Positions 28,701 to 38,700 of a stretch of DNA of 64,000 nucleotides are shown here, piece by piece. Under the pieces are notes generated by a model. That model worked only from the letters and a program-made list of their open reading frames with translations, searched no databases and was not told where the DNA came from. Both the position numbers and the translations under genes were made by a program. This DNA comes from Leptasterias polaris (lineage: Eukaryota > Echinodermata > Asteroidea > Forcipulatida > Asteriidae): assembly GCA_037783415.1 (NCBI GenBank), contig JAZGTN010000311.1, positions 1-64,000 on the forward strand, read 5' to 3'. Each line of letters opens with the position of its first letter. Positions within the stretch are counted from its first letter, which is position 1.

Positions 28701-29484
28701 GAAAAAAATTCAAACCCCTCACAACGCGCTGAGATTAATTCTTTACTAAGAAACATGGGTGTACTGAACAAACTGGTTGATTCTGAGCGTATTCTGAGAC
28801 GAAAAAAATTCAAACCCTTCAGAATGCGCTGAGATTAATTCTTTACTAAGAAACATGGGTGTACTGAACAAACTGGTTGATTCTGAGCGTGATCGGAGAC
28901 GAAAAAAATTCAAACCCCTCAGAATGCGCTGAGATTAATTCTTTACTAAGAAACATGGGTGTACTGAACAAACTGGTTGATTCTGAGCGTATTCTGAGAC
29001 GAAAAAAATTCAAACCCCTCAAAACGCGCTGAGATTAATTCTTTACTAAGAAACATGGGTGTACTGAACAAACTGGTTGATTCTGAGCGTGATCGGAGAC
29101 GAAAAAAATTCAAACCCCTCACAACGCGCTGAGATTAATTCTTTACTAAGAAACATGGGTGTACTGAACAAACTGGTTGATTCTGAGCGTATTCTGAGAC
29201 GAAAAAAATTCAAACCCCTCAAAACGCGCTGAGATTAATTCTTTACTAAGAAACATGGTTGTACTGAACAAACTGGTTGATTCTGAGCGTATTTTGAGAC
29301 GAAAACAATTCAAACCCCTCAGAACGCGCTGAGATTAATTCTTTACTAAGAAACATGGGTGTACTGAACAAACTGGTTGATTCTGAGCGTATTCTGAGAC
29401 GAAAAAAATTCAAACCCCTCAGAACGCGCTGAGATTAATTCTTTACTAAGAAACATGGGTGTACTGAACAAACTGGTTGATTCT

Positions 29485-29493
29485 GAGCGTATT
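29485..29493 (+). repeat. Target site duplication, left copy (GAGCGTATT)
   Basis: The satellite sequence GAGCGTATT directly precedes the transposon terminus TAGACTTG. The same nine bases follow the other terminus at 31,863-31,871 and then run on into the normal monomer (CTGAGACG). Removing the element and one copy restores an uninterrupted 100-bp unit. Confidence 0.93.
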
Positions 29494-29637
29494 TAGACTT
29501 GTGGACAAGTCGTTAAATGTCTGTCGCGGTGATAGCGGAACGGCTTTTTCGCAATATCCCGCGAGAGGGCTGCTCTGTGCGAGATTACTGCTCTCAAGAC
29601 TGGTCACATTTACCGACTTGTGAAACCCGCTGGCGGT
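29494..29637 (+). repeat. Terminal inverted repeat, left
   Basis: Matches the reverse complement of 31,705-31,862 in blocks: TAGACTTGTNGACAAGTCGTTAA at the tip, GTCGCGGTGA, GCGAGATNACTGCTCTC (29,579-29,595) and CGACTTGTGAAACCCGC followed by GGCGGT near the inner end. Between blocks the two arms have diverged and differ in spacing. The heptamer GACTTGT appears at the tip, as its complement just inside, and again at the inner edge, as repeated protein-binding sites might. Confidence 0.85.
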
Positions 29638-30609
29638 TTGTGCACGGCCTATGGCCACTTCAGCCGATTTCGTACGGACGCATCTGATTGGTCAATTTCG
29701 TTATACTATGAATATTCAAACTGTAGATGAATATTAAACATCAAATCCTGTACTGGATGGAGTTTTATGTTGCTTTGATGCTTTGATCATGCACGATCAA
29801 AACCAAACACTGAGTGGTGAGAGAGTGATTGTGTTCATGAATATTTTGACACAAGAAAATACGTATTCAAATTATGGGTACAACTTCACTAAAACTTGTA
29901 AATAATTACAAAAAATCGAACGTAAGATTTTATTTCAGAGAGGCCGAGCAACGGAAGCGTGTTTGACAGTGTACAGCGTGTGGGGAGACGTACGTAACAC
30001 ACGGGGCAAATCGTGTAGCTGCATGCATGCCATGACGCGCAGAGTTTCTCTCGGCGGGGCTCAGCACGACGGAAACCCCCTATACCCTAGCCATGCCAAG
30101 AGATAGCTGTACCTGGAAGCTCATGAACATGTGGGAGGGGTAGGGAGCCAGACCACCAACTACCTTGTCATTGCGAGTTTGTTAGTCGGTAAACCTCGCT
30201 GATCGAATCCGCTGTTTTAAAATCGTTACGTTTCAATGTTCGGTGTACGTTCCTTCCCCCGATTTGGAAATTAAATAAGATTTATGTCAATAAATAGGAA
30301 TACCACTCTTATATTGACGGTGCAATTAAGTTAAACAATTTGTGAGACAAAAACGAACCCCCCCCCAAAAAAAAAAACACAAAAAACCAGAGCCCCTGAA
30401 GGAACAGGTGAAAAATAAATTACAAATTAAAATGTGAAGAAAAAAAAATCTCACTCTGATTTTTTTTCCATCTCTCGACACACAAAATTACAACAAAGTC
30501 ATTTCGTTTCCTCAAAATATTATTCAATCAAAATATTATAATTTTGTCACATAAAATTATATTTGTTTAAATTTGTAAACAAAGTTGTGTTTTTCTAGGT
30601 AGCAAAATA
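29638..30609. other. Transposon interior, unique AT-rich DNA, no gene
   Basis: Single-copy sequence with no open frame of useful length and no recognisable protein similarity. It includes a C-run next to an A-run at about 30,357-30,380 and AT-rich stretches from 30,420 to 30,600. I see no promoter, terminator or RNA gene that I can defend. Confidence 0.6.
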
Positions 30610-31141
30610 GATTTTTCCTAGAAAATACGTTTTTGTTCCTTCGAACACGCCTTCTTTCCCCCGAAATACGATTTTGTTACCCAGAAATATGCGTTTGTTC
30701 CCTGAAAGATACGCATTCGTTTCCTCGAAATATGATTTTGTTCGCACAAAATATAATTTTGTTCGCTCAAAATATGCTTTCGTTCAATAAAAATGAATTT
30801 TTTCCACCGAAAGGAGATTTCTTTCCCTAAAAACAAGCTTTCGTTTCATCAAAATACGACTTTGAATTAGTTGCCCGAAATATACTTTCATTCGTCCGAA
30901 ATATGCTTTCGTTCCCTAAATATACGCTCCCGTTCCCTAAATATACGCTCCCGTTCCCTAAATATACGCTCCCGTTCCTTCGCAATGAGATTTTGTTCCC
31001 AAAAATTCCTCTTTCGTTCCCAAAAATTCCTCTTTCGTTCCCAAAAATTCCTCTTTCGTTCCCAAAAATTCCTCTTTCGTTCCCAAAAATTCCTCTTTCG
31101 TTCCCAAAAATTCCTCTTTCGTTCCCAAAAATTCCTCTTTC
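30610..31141. repeat. 21-bp minisatellite inside the transposon
   Basis: Roughly 25 tandem units of about 20-22 bp. The outer (left) units are degenerate, built on a theme of AAATATG...TTTCGTTCCC. There follow three identical units at 30,911-30,973 (GTTCCCTAAATATACGC plus CCCC-type filler) and seven identical 21-bp units at 30,995-31,141 (GTTCCCAAAAATTCC plus TCTTTC). Because 21 is a multiple of three, all frames through the perfect part stay open, which explains the repetitive open frames on both strands; they have no sign of being genes. Confidence 0.9.
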
Positions 31142-31204
31142 GTTCCGTTAAGGTAGCTTTTGAAGCCCTGAAGTCCAATCACACAAATTTGTTAAATTCC
31201 GTTG

Positions 31205-31340
31205 TGAGGGGCGACTATGAGAGGGGACGAGTTTGTTGTCAGGGGGCGACTTTGCTAGGGGCGAATTTGTAGTTGGTGACTTTGTACATGTTCTTTTTTT
31301 TTATTGGCGACTTTGCTAGGGGGCGAGTTGACTGGTTTCC
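31205..31340. repeat. Degenerate GGGGCGACTTTG-type repeats
   Basis: Several scattered copies of a G-rich motif: GGGGCGACTATGAG, GGGGACGAGTTTG, GGGGGCGACTTTGCTA, GGGGCGAATTTG, TTGGCGACTTTGCTA and GGGGGCGAGTTGACTGG. They are irregularly spaced (about 14-35 bp) and interrupted by a T-run. They look like an eroded short tandem repeat; no function can be assigned. Confidence 0.55.
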
Positions 31341-31704
31341 GTGTCCGTTGTTTATACACACTTAATACACACAATCACTGTAGAACACATCGGGTTAAAT
31401 GATTGGAGCGTATCAGTAACTATTCACGGTAGGCATATTTATTTTTATGAGGCAAAACACACATCTTAAACAATTATTATAATAATGCAGTTTAAGATAA
31501 GTTTACTTTATTTCTTTAGTTACTAAACTAATGAAGGAGTTAACACCCACAAAACACACCCACAGATGTCTCAAGCGCAAGCATTCAGTACATTTACAGT
31601 AACTAAAATTAGTACTACCCTCAAATAAAATGGACTCGTCTTCATGATCGTCGCATCAGCGACCGTAATGTACACTGTGTCCGTACATGAATAAATGAAT
31701 ATGT
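31341..31704. other. Transposon interior, right unique part, no gene
   Basis: About 360 bp of AT-rich unique sequence between the G-rich patch and the right terminal repeat. A 72-codon open frame runs leftward across the terminal repeat and this segment, but it ends in ordinary AT-rich sequence and shows no recognisable domain. Confidence 0.55.
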
Positions 31705-31862
31705 ACCGCCGGCGGGTTTCACAAGTCGTTAATGACGAAGAGTCAGCAGCCAGCAACTTCGCGCGAGAGCAGTGATCTCGCGAGAGCATTCTTTATTAGG
31801 CTACAACACAACACGCGACTCGACTCACCGCGACCATCATTAACGACTTGTCAACAAGTCTA
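31705..31862 (-). repeat. Terminal inverted repeat, right
   Basis: Reverse complement of the left terminus in blocks. The inner edge ACCGCCGGCGGGTTTCACAAG pairs with the left inner edge, GAGAGCAGTGATCTCGC (31,765-31,781) matches the left GCGAGATTACTGCTCTC with one mismatch, and the tip GACTTGTCAACAAGTCTA matches the left tip with one mismatch. The right arm is about 14 bp longer than the left one. Confidence 0.85.
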
Positions 31863-31871
31863 GAGCGTATT
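31863..31871 (+). repeat. Target site duplication, right copy (GAGCGTATT)
   Basis: Identical to 29,485-29,493 and followed directly by CTGAGACG of the interrupted monomer. Both copies are perfect, which suggests a fairly recent insertion. Confidence 0.93.
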
Positions 31872-31910
31872 CTGAGACGAAAAAAATTCAAACCCCTCAG
31901 AATGCGCTGA

Positions 31911-33820
31911 GATTAATTCTTTACTAAGAAACATGGGTGTACTGAACAAACTGGTTGATTCTGAGCGTATTCTGAGACGAAAAAAATTCAAACCCCTCAG
32001 AATGCGCTGAGATTAATTCTTTACTAAGAAACATGGGTGTACTGAACAAACTGGTTGATTCTGAGCGTGATCGGAGACGAAAAAAATTCAAACCCCTCAG
32101 AATGCGCTGAGATTAATTCTTTACTAAGAAACATGGGTGTACTGAACAAACTGGTTGATTCTGAGCGTATTCTGAGACGAAAAAAATTCAAACCCCTCAG
32201 AATGCGCCGAGATTAATTCTTTACTAAGAAACATGGGTGTACTGAACAAACTGGTTGATTCTGAGCGTATTCTGAGACGAAAAAAATTCAAACCCCTCAG
32301 AATGCGCCGAGATTAATTCTTTACTAAGAAACATGGGTGTACTGAACAAACTGGTTGATTCTGAGCGTATTCTGAGACGAAAAAAATTCAAACCCCTCAG
32401 AATGCGCTGAGATTAATTATTTACTAAGAAACATGGGTGTACTGAACAAACTGGTTGATTCTGAGCGTATTCTGAGACGAAAAAAATTCAAACCCCTCAA
32501 AACGCGCTGAGATTAATTCTTTACAATTCTTTACTAAGAAACATGGGTGTACTGAACAAACTGGTTGATTCTGAGCGTGATCGGAGACGAAAAAAATTCA
32601 AACCCCTCAGAACGCGCTGAGATTAATTCTTTACTAAGAAACATGGGTGTACTGAACAAACTGGTTGATTCTGAGCGTATTCTGAGACGAAAAAAATTCA
32701 AACCCCTCAAAACGCGCTGAGATTAATTCTTTACTAAGAAACATGGTTGTACTGAACAAACTGGTTGATTCTGAGCGTATTCTGAGACGAAAAAAATTCA
32801 AACCCCTCAGAACGCGCTGAGATTAATTCTTTACTAAGAAACATGGGTGTACTGAACAAACTGGTTGATTCTGAGCGTATTCTGAGACGAAAAAAATTCA
32901 AACCCCTCAGAACGCGCTGAGATTAATTCTTTACTAAGAAACATGGGTGTACTGAACAAACTGGTTGATTCTGAGCGTATTCTGAGACGAAAAAAATTCA
33001 AACCCCTCAGAATGCGCCGAGATTAATTCTTTACTAAGAAACATGGGTGTACTGAACAAACTGGTTGATTCTGAGCGTATTCTGAGACGAAAAAAATTCA
33101 AACCCCTCAGAATGCGCCGAGATTAATTCTTTACTAAGAAACATGGGTGTACTGAACAAACTGGTTGATTCTGAGCGTATTCTGAGACGAAAAAAATTCA
33201 AACCCCTCAGAATGCGCTGAGATTAATTCTTTACTAAGAAACATGGGTGTACTGAACAAACTGGTTGATTCTGAGCGTGATCGGAGACGAAAAAAATTCA
33301 AACCCCTCAGAACGCGCTGAGATTAATTCTTTACTAAGAAACAAGGGTGTACTGAACAAACTGGTTGATTCTGAGCGTATTCTGAGACGAAAAAAATTCA
33401 AACCCCTCACAACGCGCTGAGATTAATTCTTTACTAAGAAACATGGGTGTACTGAACAAACTGGTTGTTTCTGAGCGTATTCTGAGACGAAAAAAATTCA
33501 AACCCCTCAGAATGCGCCGAGATTAATTCTTTACTAAGAAACATGGGTGTACTGAACAAACTGGTTGATTCTGAGCGTATTCTGAGACGAAAAAAATTGA
33601 AACCCCTCAGAATGCGCCGAGATTAATTCTTTACTAAGAAACATGGGTGTACTGAACAAACTGGTTGATTCTGAGCGTATTCTGAGACGAAAAAAATTCA
33701 AACCCCTCAGAATGCGCCGAGATTAATTCTTTACTAAGAAACATGGGTGTACTGAACAAACTGGTTGATTCTGAGCGTATTCTGAGACGAAAAAAATTCA
33801 AACCCCTCAGAATGCGCCGA
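31911..33820 (+). repeat. 1,910-bp higher-order repeat, copy 1
   Basis: Nineteen monomers, one of them 110 bp because of a duplicated AATTCTTTAC (about 32,516-32,535). Marks: GATTAATTATTTAC at 32,411, CATGGTTG near 32,743, GGTTGTTTCTG near 33,463 and AAATTGAAACC near 33,596. All recur exactly 1,910 bp later. The exact left edge is uncertain by about one monomer. Confidence 0.88.
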
Positions 33821-35730
33821 GATTAATTCTTTACTAAGAAACATGGGTGTACTGAACAAACTGGTTGATTCTGAGCGTATTCTGAGACGAAAAAAATTCA
33901 AACCCCTCAGAATGCGCTGAGATTAATTCTTTACTAAGAAACATGGGTGTACTGAACAAACTGGTTGATTCTGAGCGTGATCGGAGACGAAAAAAATTCA
34001 AACCCCTCAGAATGCGCTGAGATTAATTCTTTACTAAGAAACATGGGTGTACTGAACAAACTGGTTGATTCTGAGCGTATTCTGAGACGAAAAAAATTCA
34101 AACCCCTCAGAATGCGCCGAGATTAATTCTTTACTAAGAAACATGGGTGTACTGAACAAACTGGTTGATTCTGAGCGTATTCTGAGACGAAAAAAATTCA
34201 AACCCCTCAGAATGCGCCGAGATTAATTCTTTACTAAGAAACATGGGTGTACTGAACAAACTGGTTGATTCTGAGCGTATTCTGAGACGAAAAAAATTCA
34301 AACCCCTCAGAATGCGCTGAGATTAATTATTTACTAAGAAACATGGGTGTACTGAACAAACTGGTTGATTCTGAGCGTATTCTGAGACGAAAAAAATTCA
34401 AACCCCTCAAAACGCGCTGAGATTAATTCTTTACAATTCTTTACTAAGAAACATGGGTGTACTGAACAAACTGGTTGATTCTGAGCGTGATCGGAGACGA
34501 AAAAAATTCAAACCCCTCAGAACGCGCTGAGATTAATTCTTTACTAAGAAACATGGGTGTACTGAACAAACTGGTTGATTCTGAGCGTATTCTGAGACGA
34601 AAAAAATTCAAACCCCTCAAAACGCGCTGAGATTAATTCTTTACTAAGAAACATGGTTGTACTGAACAAACTGGTTGATTCTGAGCGTATTCTGAGACGA
34701 AAAAAATTCAAACCCCTCAGAACGCGCTGAGATTAATTCTTTACTAAGAAACATGGGTGTACTGAACAAACTGGTTGATTCTGAGCGTATTCTGAGACGA
34801 AAAAAATTCAAACCCCTCAGAACGCGCTGAGATTAATTCTTTACTAAGAAACATGGGTGTACTGAACAAACTGGTTGATTCTGAGCGTATTCTGAGACGA
34901 AAAAAATTCAAACCCCTCAGAATGCGCCGAGATTAATTCTTTACTAAGAAACATGGGTGTACTGAACAAACTGGTTGATTCTGAGCGTATTCTGAGACGA
35001 AAAAAATTCAAACCCCTCAGAATGCGCCGAGATTAATTCTTTACTAAGAAACATGGGTGTACTGAACAAACTGGTTGATTCTGAGCGTATTCTGAGACGA
35101 AAAAAATTCAAACCCCTCAGAATGCGCTGAGATTAATTCTTTACTAAGAAACATGGGTGTACTGAACAAACTGGTTGATTCTGAGCGTGATCGGAGACGA
35201 AAAAAATTCAAACCCCTCAGAACGCGCTGAGATTAATTCTTTACTAAGAAACAAGGGTGTACTGAACAAACTGGTTGATTCTGAGCGTATTCTGAGACGA
35301 AAAAAATTCAAACCCCTCACAACGCGCTGAGATTAATTCTTTACTAAGAAACATGGGTGTACTGAACAAACTGGTTGTTTCTGAGCGTATTCTGAGACGA
35401 AAAAAATTCAAACCCCTCAGAATGCGCCGAGATTAATTCTTTACTAAGAAACATGGGTGTACTGAACAAACTGGTTGATTCTGAGCGTATTCTGAGACGA
35501 AAAAAATTGAAACCCCTCAGAATGCGCCGAGATTAATTCTTTACTAAGAAACATGGGTGTACTGAACAAACTGGTTGATTCTGAGCGTATTCTGAGACGA
35601 AAAAAATTCAAACCCCTCAGAATGCGCCGAGATTAATTCTTTACTAAGAAACATGGGTGTACTGAACAAACTGGTTGATTCTGAGCGTATTCTGAGACGA
35701 AAAAAATTCAAACCCCTCAGAATGCGCCGA
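33821..35730 (+). repeat. 1,910-bp higher-order repeat, copy 2
   Basis: Direct tandem copy of the preceding block. GATTAATTATTTAC is at 34,321, the 10-bp duplication at about 34,431, CATGGTTG near 34,653, GGTTGTTTCTG near 35,373 and AAATTGAAACC near 35,506. Sharing of a non-modular 10-bp duplication makes independent origin very unlikely. Confidence 0.88.
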
Positions 35731-38700
35731 GATTAATTCTTTACTAAGAAACATGGGTGTACTGAACAAACTGGTTGATTCTGAGCGTATTCTGAGACGA
35801 AAAAAATTCAAACCCCTCACAACGCGCTGAGATTAATTCTTTACTAAGAAACATGGGTGTACTGAACAAACTGGTTGATTCTGAGCGTATTCTGAGACGA
35901 AAAAAATTCAAACCCTTCAGAATGCGCTGAGATTAATTCTTTACTAAGAAACATGGGTGTACTGAACAAACTGGTTGATTCTGAGCGTGATCGGAGACGA
36001 AAAAAATTCAAACCCCTCAGAATGCGCTGAGATTAATTCTTTACTAAGAAACATGGGTGTACTGAACAAACTGGTTGATTCTGAGCGTATTCTGAGACGA
36101 AAAAAATTCAAACCCCTCAAAACGCGCTGAGATTAATTCTTTACTAAGAAACATGGGTGTACTGAACAAACTGGTTGATTCTGAGCGTGATCGGAGACGA
36201 AAAAAATTCAAACCCCTCAGAACGCGCTGAGATTAATTCTTTACTAAGAAACATGGGTGTACTGAACAAACTGGTTGATTCTGAGCGTATTCTGAGACGA
36301 AAAAAATTCAAACCCCTCAAAACGCGCTGAGATTAATTCTTTACTAAGAAACATGGTTGTACTGAACAAACTGGTTGATTCTGAGCGTATTCTGAGACGA
36401 AAAAAATTCAAACCCCTCAGAACGCGCTGAGATTAATTCTTTACTAAGAAACATGGGTGTACTGAACAAACTGGTTGATTCTGAGCGTATTCTGAGACGA
36501 AAAAAATTCAAACCCCTCAGAACGCGCTGAGATTAATTCTTTACTAAGAAACATGGGTGTACTGAACAAACTGGTTGATTCTGAGCGTGATCGGAGACGA
36601 AAAAAATTCAAACCCCTCAGAATGCGCTGAGATTAATTCTTTATTAAGAAACATGGGTGTACTGAACAAACTGGTTGATTCTGAGCGTATTCTGAGACGA
36701 AAAAAATTCAAACCCCTCAGAATGCGCCGAGATTAATTCTTTACTAAGAAACATGGGTGTACTGAACAAACTGGTTGATTCTGAGCGTATTCTGAGACGA
36801 AAAAAATTCAAACCCCTCAGAATGCGCCGAGATTAATTCTTTACTAAGAAACATGGGTGTACTGAACAAACTGGTTGATTCTGAGCGTATTCTGAGACGA
36901 AAAAAATTCAAACCCCTCAAAACGCGCTGAGATTAATTCTTTACTAAGAAACATGGGTGTACTGAACAAACTGGTTGATTCTGAGCGTGATCGGAGACGA
37001 AAAAAATTCAAACCCCTCAGAACGCGCTGAGATTAATTCTTTACTAAGAAACATGGGTGTACTGAACAAACTGGTTGATTCTGAGCGTATTCTGAGACGA
37101 AAAAAATTCAAACCCCTCAGAATGCGCTGAGATTAATTCTTTACTAAGAAACATGGGTGTACTGAACAAACTGGTTGATTCTGAGCGTATTCTGAGACGA
37201 AAAAAATTCAAACCCCTCACAACGCGCTGAGAGTAATTCTTTACTAAGAAACATGGGTGTACTGAACAAACTGGTTGATTCTGAGCGTATTCTGAGACGA
37301 AAAAAATTCAAACCCTTCAGAATGCGCTGAGATTAATTCTTTACTAAGAAACATGGGTGTACTGAACAAACTGGTTGATTCTGAGCGTGATCGGAGACGA
37401 AAAAAATTCAAACCCCTCAGAATGCGCTGAGATTAATTCTTTACTAAGAAACATGGGTGTACTGAACAAACTGGTTGATTCTGAGCGTATTCTGAGACGA
37501 AAAAAATTCAAACCCCTCAAAACGCGCTGAGATTAATTCTTTACTAAGAAACATGGGTGTACTGAACAAACTGGTTGATTCTGAGCGTGATCGGAGACGA
37601 AAAAAATTCAAACCCCTCAGAACGCGCTGAGATTAATTCTTTACTAAGAAACATGGGTGTACTGAACAAACTGGTTGATTCTGAGCGTATTCTGAGACGA
37701 AAAAAATTCAAACCCCTCAAAACGCGCTGAGATTAATTCTTTACTAAGAAACATGGTTGTACTGAACAAACTGGTTGATTCTGAGCGTATTCTGAGACGA
37801 AAAAAATTCAAACCCCTCAGAACGCGCTGAGATTAATTCTTTACTAAGAAACATGGGTGTACTGAACAAACTGGTTGATTCTGAGCGTGATCGGAGTCGA
37901 AAAAAATTCAAACCCCTCAGAATGCGCTGAGATTAATTCTTTATTAAGAAACATGGGTGTACTGAACAAACTGGTTGATTCTGAGCGTATTCTGAGACGA
38001 AAAAAATTCAAACCCCTCAGAATGCGCCGAGATTAATTCTTTACTAAGAAACATGGGTGTACTGAACAAACTGGTTGATTCTGAGCGTATTCTGAGACGA
38101 AAAAAATTCAAACCCCTCAGAATGCGCCGAGATTAATTCTTTACTAAGAAACATGGGTGTACTGAACAAACTGGTTGATTCTGAGCGTATTCTGAGACGA
38201 AAAAAATTCAAACCCCTCAGAATGCGCTGAGATTAATTCTTTACTAAGAAACATGGGTGTACTGAACAAACTGGTTGATTCTGAGCGTGATCGGAGACGA
38301 AAAAAATTCAAACCCCTCAGAACGCGCTGAGATTAATTCTTTACTAAGAAACAAGGGTGTACTGAACAAACTGGTTGATTCTGAGCGTATTCTGAGACGA
38401 AAAAAATTCAAACCCCTCACAACGCGCTGAGATTAATTCTTTACTAAGAAACATGGGTGTACTGAACAAACTGGTTGTTTCTGAGCGTATTCTGAGACGA
38501 AAAAAATTCAAACCCCTCAGAATGCGCCGAGATTAATTCTTTACTAAGAAACATGGGTGTACTGAACAAACTGGTTGATTCTGAGCGTATTCTGAGACGA
38601 AAAAAATTCAAACCCCTCAGAATGCGCCGAGATTAATTCTTTACTAAGAAACATGGGTGTACTGAACAAACTGGTTGATTCTGAGCGTGATCGGAGACGA

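Larger units (their letters stand above)
11651..29493 (+). repeat. 100-bp satellite array, forward orientation, first segment
   Basis: About 178 monomers. The common unit has GAGATTAATT at 1-10, CATGGGTGTACTGAAC at about 24-39, two ATTCTGAG copies at about 50-57 and 61-68, an A7 run at 72-78 and CCCCTCAGAATGCGCC at 85-100. From 11,651 to about 18,350 there are roughly two dozen one-base indels, such as ACCCTCAG for ACCCCTCAG near 12,634, 12,931 and 13,727, and TACTAGAA near 16,150. From about 18,900 on the period is almost perfectly 100 bp. The segment ends inside a monomer where the transposon at 29,494 begins. Confidence 0.97.
29494..31862. mobile_element. Non-autonomous DNA transposon, Mutator-like (MULE) by structure
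   Basis: A 2,369-bp element inserted inside one satellite monomer. It starts TAGACTTGTGGACAAGTC and ends GACTTGTCAACAAGTCTA, so the termini are inverted repeats. Similarity between the ends extends inward about 145-160 bp. A 9-bp target duplication (GAGCGTATT) flanks it. Long inverted termini plus a 9-bp duplication are typical of the Mutator superfamily; this is a structural assignment and other superfamilies with 8-9-bp duplications cannot be excluded. No transposase-like reading frame is present: the interior is AT-rich single-copy DNA, a 21-bp minisatellite and a G-rich patch. It therefore must have been moved by enzymes made elsewhere. The element carries no satellite DNA, so it is younger than the array at this point. 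Confidence 0.85.

Noticed and set aside
1..29493. CRISPR array
   Set aside because: Repeats are 100 bp with no separate spacers; variation is by point differences along the whole unit, and the surroundings are eukaryotic transposons.
29446..29658. 70-codon open frame across the left end of the transposon
   Set aside because: It runs from the terminal repeat into the satellite, so it cannot be a conserved gene of either.
30178..30215. tRNA-like stretch (TTAGTCGGTAAA then GATCGAATCC, resembling A and B boxes)
   Set aside because: The two boxes are only about 8 bases apart, much closer than in a tRNA or tRNA-derived SINE, and no cloverleaf can be drawn.
30618..31272. Open frames of 65-133 codons with repeats such as FRSQKFL or ERKRNFW
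   Set aside because: They are translations of the 21-bp minisatellite, open on both strands because 21 is a multiple of three; no domain or start context supports a gene.
31571..31789. 72-codon leftward open frame, hydrophobic at its C-terminal end
   Set aside because: It lies partly in the terminal repeat and partly in AT-rich DNA, with no recognisable family; a chance frame is most likely.
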